A DNA stretch of 64,000 bases from Caprella mutica (Eukaryota; Arthropoda; Malacostraca; Amphipoda; Caprellidae): contig CANNZV010000119.1 of NCBI GenBank assembly GCA_947561585.1, positions 1 to 64,000 on the forward strand, given 5' to 3'. Under the pieces are notes generated by a model that searched no databases, had not been told where the DNA came from, and saw only the letters and a program-made list of their open reading frames with translations. Each line of letters opens with the position of its first letter. Position 1 is the first letter of the stretch. A program made the position numbers and the translations under genes. Below are positions 58,556-64,000 of the stretch, piece by piece.

Positions 58556-59164
58556 GTATTGTATAAAATAAAAGACTCATTCTGAAATTGACATGCGTAG
58601 CCTATTGTCACGTAGGTACAAACATTGCATTCCAATGATGTATAGGTAACTGTGATATACTTCAGTTAACTTTAATCACAAGAACTTGTCACGCAAGGTT
58701 GAAGAATATACGTTTTCCGTTCAACTACCCGTTTCATCTCCTTATAACCAGCCTTGTCTAATCCATATCTTATAGTTCGTTAGTTAAAACTTAAAAGTAA
58801 TACAAGTGGCCCTAAACACCTATTATAAGACTACATATATGATGATATCACATTAAAATGTAAATGTATTATGTATTATTAATGTATTATTAATGTAATT
58901 GTTCTAATATTTAAATATAGTCAAGTCATTGCATCAATTGGATGAAATATCATCGATAGATTTTATAGGTTGTAAATATGACACTATGGAGTTCTCTTAA
59001 AGATCCTACCCAGGGGAAAAAATGAGTTTATTGCATAATATTATAGAACTAAGGTCTAGGATCATTATTCTGCAAACTGCATACAATTCACTTCAGTGTA
59101 TATTTTATTGTTTGCTTTTAAAATTTTTAATACTCTGTGTGCAACAATTGTACGAATCTCTCAC

Positions 59165-59985
59165 CTGACGCTGAAGAAGAAGATTGTGCACTATTTGTGT
59201 TGATTTTGAATTTTATAAACAAACAATGCGTTTTCGGCCTTTTTTTAAGATTTTAATTGTTTCCGGAAGTATTTAATCATTTCTATAATAAGTTTATCAA
59301 ATTTTATACCTTTACACGAATATTAAATTGATTTATTATTCCTAATACCTAGTTGAAATTCAAAACAAATGGTGTACATTCTTTTTCTTCAGACTGAAAA
59401 TTAGCAGTCTGAAGTGAAATTGGTTTTGTAGAGTTTCTGATTATAAAATATGCTATCAAAATATAATATACAAAAAATATGCTATCAAATTTCATGAGGT
59501 TCGCAGCAAATTGATAAGAAACATTAGCCTCATATATTGAAGCAATAAAAAATTTGCTTGGAGAGCAGCTTTAAGCTCCACTCCAAGCGAATTTTTTTTA
59601 TTTTTTTAATCAATGAGGCTAATGTTACTTACAATTTTTCTGCATATCTCATAGAATTTGATATTACATATTCAATTTTATATTCTTTTGAAGATTTTTT
59701 TAGTAAAACTCTATAATACCCTTTTCCTGCTCATAATTTTCAGTCTATAGAAAAAAAATGTACAACTTTGGTTTAGAATCTCAGCTAGATTTATATAATC
59801 AATCCAATATTAACTATTCGTGTAAAGATTTAAAATGAGAGAAACTTATAGAAACGTTTATCTACTTCAGAAAATAATTTGAATCATAAACGAAGGCCAA
59901 ACATGCATTGTTTGTAAATAAAGTTAAAATTGGAAATCAAAACAAAGAGTGCAGAATCTTTTTCTTCAGCTTCAGATTAGTGTTT
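59165..59985. repeat. Large head-to-head palindrome, arms of about 400 bp
   Basis: The left arm (59165-59575) and the right arm (59576-59985) are diverged inverted copies of the repeat also seen at 27940-28393. GGCCTTTTTTTAAG and CGTTTTCGG face their complements, and AAAATTTGCTTGGAGAGCAG faces CTCCAAGCGAATTTTTT. The centre CAGCTTTAAGCTCC suggests two termini joined at one TTTAA. Confidence 0.85.
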
Positions 59986-60558
59986 CAGATTAGAGTATTA
60001 AAAACTTTAAAAACATATAAAAAATATATTCCGAACTGAATTTTATGCGATTTAGTTCTACAATATTTTGCAATAAGATAATTTTTTTCCTGTAGCCTAG
60101 AGCAAAATACTTATACGCACGAAGACGTTTGAAAATATAAATTTCTATATAGATGAATTTGATCATTTCATTATAGTTTCAAAGATATAGGTAATAAATT
60201 AATCTCAAAAGTATTTTAAAGAAAAGTTATTAAAAATGTAAATAAATATTATTGGAAAACATGGATGGAACCTAACTGAACTATAATTCTTTAAATAGCT
60301 GTGCGAAATAAAAAGAAAATGCATATATGTTATAAATTGCATATCTGAGTACCTACTTATTTAACGTGAATTTGTTTGTGTACGTGCGCACTGAATAAAG
60401 AACGGACAGTATTGTCACATAGACCCTAATGTTAATACTGGGATATTGTAATGTAGCGCAAGCTAAGATATTTTTTCATTGTTCTCTATCTACACTTACC
60501 ATTACAATTACAACAATATATCAATTATGTACAGCAATTATGCACTAAGTTTAAAAGT

Positions 60559-63505
60559 TTATAACAGTGGAGGTGCTGCCCGTATCAGCCTATGTGTGGT
60601 TGCAGAATCTATAAAGGTAATACCGGTAGTGTTATCTTTGCTGTCTTCTGTGACTTCATTGGAGTACGGCGCCTTCTTATTGGTGCCGTTAGTGATCTCA
60701 AAAGATTCTTTCTTCTCTACTTGAGGCTTCTTCTGAGAATTAAAATAAGGACAAGTATTACATTTTGGACATTTAATTGCTTAAGAGCTAATTTGTCTTT
60801 AAAGAGAAAATTTAAATTGATATTTTTGGATATTATAACCGATAGGAGTATTGATGATTCAAATTTTTGGATTAACTAAGATGTTGTTGCAACTTAAAGT
60901 GCATATTAAAAAATGAATAGTATTCATGAACTTGTTAACTCTACAAGAATTTGATTGAAAAGATTTATACTCAACAGTAAATCCATAATAAATTAGAGGT
61001 TATTCAAACTCTGAGTTGAAGGTATTTTTCTGATTTTTTTTTTCTGATGATGAATAGAAATCTTTCTATTCGAAAGCTTGAAACCTGAGAAATATACCTT
61101 CAACGCAGAGTTTAAATAACGTCTAATAGTTCAAGAATTGAGGAAGCAGTAGAGTTCTCTCACCTTCCCCCCAAATAGGTAGGCTTGTATGTAGAAGTTG
61201 ATAAAGAGGGCAAAGAACATGGCTGCGTAGAGTAGAGACCACAGGACTAGTAAGACAGGTACGTCTTTGCAGGGAAACACTAGTAACTAGATCACGGAAA
61301 AGAAAAAGGTTAGGATGATAAATAAATAAGAAATTCATAAAAAGACTTGAGGTTAAAATGAAATAAAAAGTTATAGGATTAAAATTTGAGTAACATCCAA
61401 AAAAAGTGTTAAGGAAAAAAATTAAATTTAATAAAGGTAACAAAGATAAAATTACACACGATAAAAAGTCCTAAAGATAAAAGACCTGATTTAATTAAGT
61501 TTATGTTTGGTGCTGTACTAACCTATTTAGAATATGAGGCTGATATCGTAATCCTAAATTATGATGAGATTGATAAAAAAATTCTCTAAAATTGTGTTCA
61601 AAACAAATGAATACTGTAGGTACCAACCTGAGCTGTGTGAAGGAAGATGGCGACGAATTGAATGAGTTGAAGTTTGGTGAGGTACCTTTTCCACCAGAGG
61701 TAAGGCCTCACTTTGGGACCGAGGGCTGACAGGAGGTAGTAAGAGTACATTACCGTGTGGATGAAAGTATTCAGGAAACCCGTGAATGTCATGTGACCAC
61801 CTGAAAACAAAAACAATCTGGTAAAAATTTCACGTGACAAAAATAAATGTAAAATTATAATACATTGCGTGTAGAATAAGAAGAAACAAGTTCACACTAT
61901 GCAGTAATTAATATTACTGATAAAACTAAACTTACCTTAAAATATATAAATAATAGTCGTAGTACCTATTCGAAAAAAACATTACAATCATAACGATATT
62001 TTAAATCACTTTTCATCATAAGTTCTCACTTGAGAAAAGCAATTCCGACTATGGTTCGAAAAAGAGTGAAGAGACTCTCCTCTTTTGTAAAGATATTAAT
62101 ATTCTTGTTTTTAATGTAAAAATATATCTTTTGTTTACCAAAACTTACCAGGTTGGTAGTGCATTCCAAACCACGTTGTGATCAACATAGAACTGTGGTG
62201 AATCACGTGGAGATGTGTCACTTGGTTCAACTTGCCACGAGCTATGAACAGGGCCTGGTGAGGAACACAGAATTAACCTAATTGAAAAATTACATCTTTA
62301 TTAATACATTGCCTACTTTTTAGTTCTTCAGAAGGTGCTGCAGTATCTATACCTATGGTATTGTATGCATGGTAGCCCGATAATTGCTCGAAACACAATT
62401 GCTTGAAAAAAATTGCTCGAATGGTAAATCGCTCATATAATATAAAAAATTATATAAAATTATAATTAATTATTGATTAGAAACAAGGTCGGTTAGAAGT
62501 AGCTAATTGACTTTCGATAATTGATAGAATTAATAATTGCCTGAATGATCAATATCTCAAATAATCAAATTTCGAATTCAATCAATTGCTTAATGTAAAA
62601 GTAGAGGAAGAGTTAACAAGATAAGGACGGGTCTAGGCTGATTTTCCGAAAACAAATATTTCGAAAACTGATTCGTCGAACTGGATTCTGCAAATACGTG
62701 TTCGCCGAATCTCAAATTTACCAAAAACAGATTTACCGAACTACGGATTAACCGAAAAGCAAATTCAATTTAATTAAAAAGAAAGTTCTGTTTAGTTTTG
62801 TGGTTTTTATCATTATATTGAGAGTAACGCTTTTCAAAAAAGATATTTTATTATCTGCATCGTTATTGCTGATCACATTTAAGATATACGTTCATCATTA
62901 TCACAGCCTTTTCTTTTTTGATGGATCGCGGTACCTTTAGAATGTTGCTGAAATTTAACATTAGTTAGATATCTTATCTTCCTCTTCCACATATTTGAAA
63001 AAATTATGCTTAGCAAACTTTTCTGTGATGAGTAGAATGATAGTACACACAGAGAACGATTTTGTTGATACAACCAAAATAAAGTAGGTTTTTGTTTCTC
63101 TATTCACTCCATTCACTCTAAGTTGTATACGAGATCTTAATATTGAAGTCTTACAGTGAGACCAGCGTCACAGAAAGATTAACGAACTCTTTCTAGAACG
63201 TTTACACAAACAGTTGGTTGAACGTGAGATGAGCACTCACCGTGTCAACGAAGTCTAAGATTTTCGAGAAGAAGTACCATTGACAAACTCGCATCATCTG
63301 AAAAAAATTGAGAGCAATTTTAAATGGCGTGAAAAAATAAGAACACTAATGAATCAGTTATAACAAAAGTAATTAATTCATAGTTTGGGATATATGACGT
63401 CTGATAGTAAATTGTTTCTTCGTATTGAAATTGAATGTACAGAAAATCAATCGAAAATGAGGAACTCACTGATAATTGGTAGCCAATCATAATTACAGTT
63501 AACCA
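60559..63505 (-). CDS. ELOVL-type very-long-chain fatty acid elongase (5'-partial)
   Basis: Minus-strand exons are 63505-63470, 63297-63241, 62254-62149, 61800-61628, 61286-61164 and 60732-60559. The phases join to 222 residues and the N-terminus is off the right edge. Elongases of this family condense malonyl-CoA with acyl-CoA in the ER membrane. Signatures are [15 protein letters not shown], the catalytic histidine box [53 protein letters not shown] and [14 protein letters not shown]. The C-terminus is polar and lysine-rich at first, as in family members with an ER-retention region, then ends IRAAPPLL. The sub-family is not decided; the HVxHH box fits the ELOVL1/4/7 branch better than ELOVL6. 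The first 12-codon exon is the least certain. Confidence 0.88.
62380..62765. repeat. Low-complexity quasi-repeats in an ELOVL intron
   Basis: 62380-62440 repeats AATTGCTCGAA or variants, and 62640-62765 repeats CCGAAAAC/TTCGAAAAC/TACCGAA at roughly 13-bp spacing. Decayed tandem arrays; no boundaries could be defined. Confidence 0.5.
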
Positions 63506-64000
63506 CTGAAAGAATAATTTTATTAATATTTACATTTGCCTGTTATATAGTGATACAGTTAATAAACAAGATTAGTTTTAAATGAATAATTAGTACCCTA
63601 GTAACACTTAAATTGAATTACCAGGGCGGGCATTATAGTTTTATTAATTTTTATTAGTAATTTTTTTAGTAATGACCCATCAAAAATGACAGACTATAAT
63701 TTTTTTTAATATTCGGAAATTTTGGTTATCAAGATTTGTTATTTTTCCGTTTTCTGGATTTCAGTTACTTTATTATTAAGATTATCCGTTAAATAACTTA
63801 CGGTCATTAGTTTCATTTAAATTATCCGTATTTTTTAAATAGAAATTTCTGGATTTATTAAGTATATTTTTTCTTGATTTTTAAAATAAAGTTATTCGTT
63901 TTTTATCTCTGAATTTTTTTGTAATCTTGCTAAAAAATGTTGCCCCGGTAGAATCCCGACCTAAAGGCTATATTGTAGGTCATAATAAAGATAATTTTTT
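63506..64000. other. AT-rich right edge, upstream intron of ELOVL
   Basis: Presumed intron upstream of the first visible ELOVL exon. I see no exon, repeat family or RNA gene. Confidence 0.5.

Larger units (their letters stand above)
50780..60558. other. 9.8-kb repeat-rich intergenic region between PEX16 and ELOVL
   Basis: No host gene was recognised. Named repeats and elements are listed separately. 56345-57970 is AT-rich; a 96-codon ATG frame at 57362-57652 looks like no family I know and has no supporting splice or promoter evidence. 60000-60558 shows nothing beyond AT-rich sequence and the ELOVL 3' flank. Confidence 0.6.

Overview
The window is AT-rich animal nuclear DNA. It has multi-exon genes with GT-AG introns, conserved metazoan housekeeping proteins, a full-length non-LTR retrotransposon and dozens of small DNA transposons. 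An arthropod, probably an insect and perhaps a hemipteran, is my best guess. That rests on the compact introns, the LINE type and the MITE load, and I cannot name the species.

Five host genes are legible once exons are joined by conserved splice sites. (1) AFG1L, a mitochondrial AAA+ ATPase, minus strand, 2696-14266, with its last exon off the left edge. (2) RABGGTB, the Rab geranylgeranyltransferase beta subunit, minus strand, 16433-20022, complete in 7 exons. (3) EXOC8/Exo84, an exocyst subunit, plus strand, 39418-46666, complete in 11 exons. (4) PEX16, a peroxisome biogenesis protein, minus strand, 48399-50779, complete in 6 exons and convergent with EXOC8. (5) An ELOVL fatty-acid elongase, minus strand, 60559-63505, with its 5' end off the right edge. 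They are unrelated housekeeping genes and I see no operon-like logic. RABGGTB and EXOC8 support vesicle traffic, PEX16 and ELOVL lipid and peroxisome biology, and AFG1L mitochondrial quality control.

The rest is repeats. 1-2695 is a 33-bp minisatellite that grew out of the AFG1L exon 8 splice donor. 5699-11555 is a full-length I-superfamily-like LINE in an AFG1L intron, with a 12-bp target duplication. 20023-39417 is a 19-kb nest of transposons. Many of these share the ends CCAGTCTG...CAGACTGG and have 8-bp target duplications (hAT-like), nested up to four deep. Two palindromic MITE families with different ends, called A and B here, share one central palindrome and lie unusually close to exon boundaries inside the genes. 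50780-60558 holds a second nest: a 22-bp minisatellite, a Tc1/mariner-like element interrupted by a hAT element that keeps a piece of transposase, a piggyBac-like element, and a large palindrome.

No tRNA, rRNA or CRISPR array was recognised.
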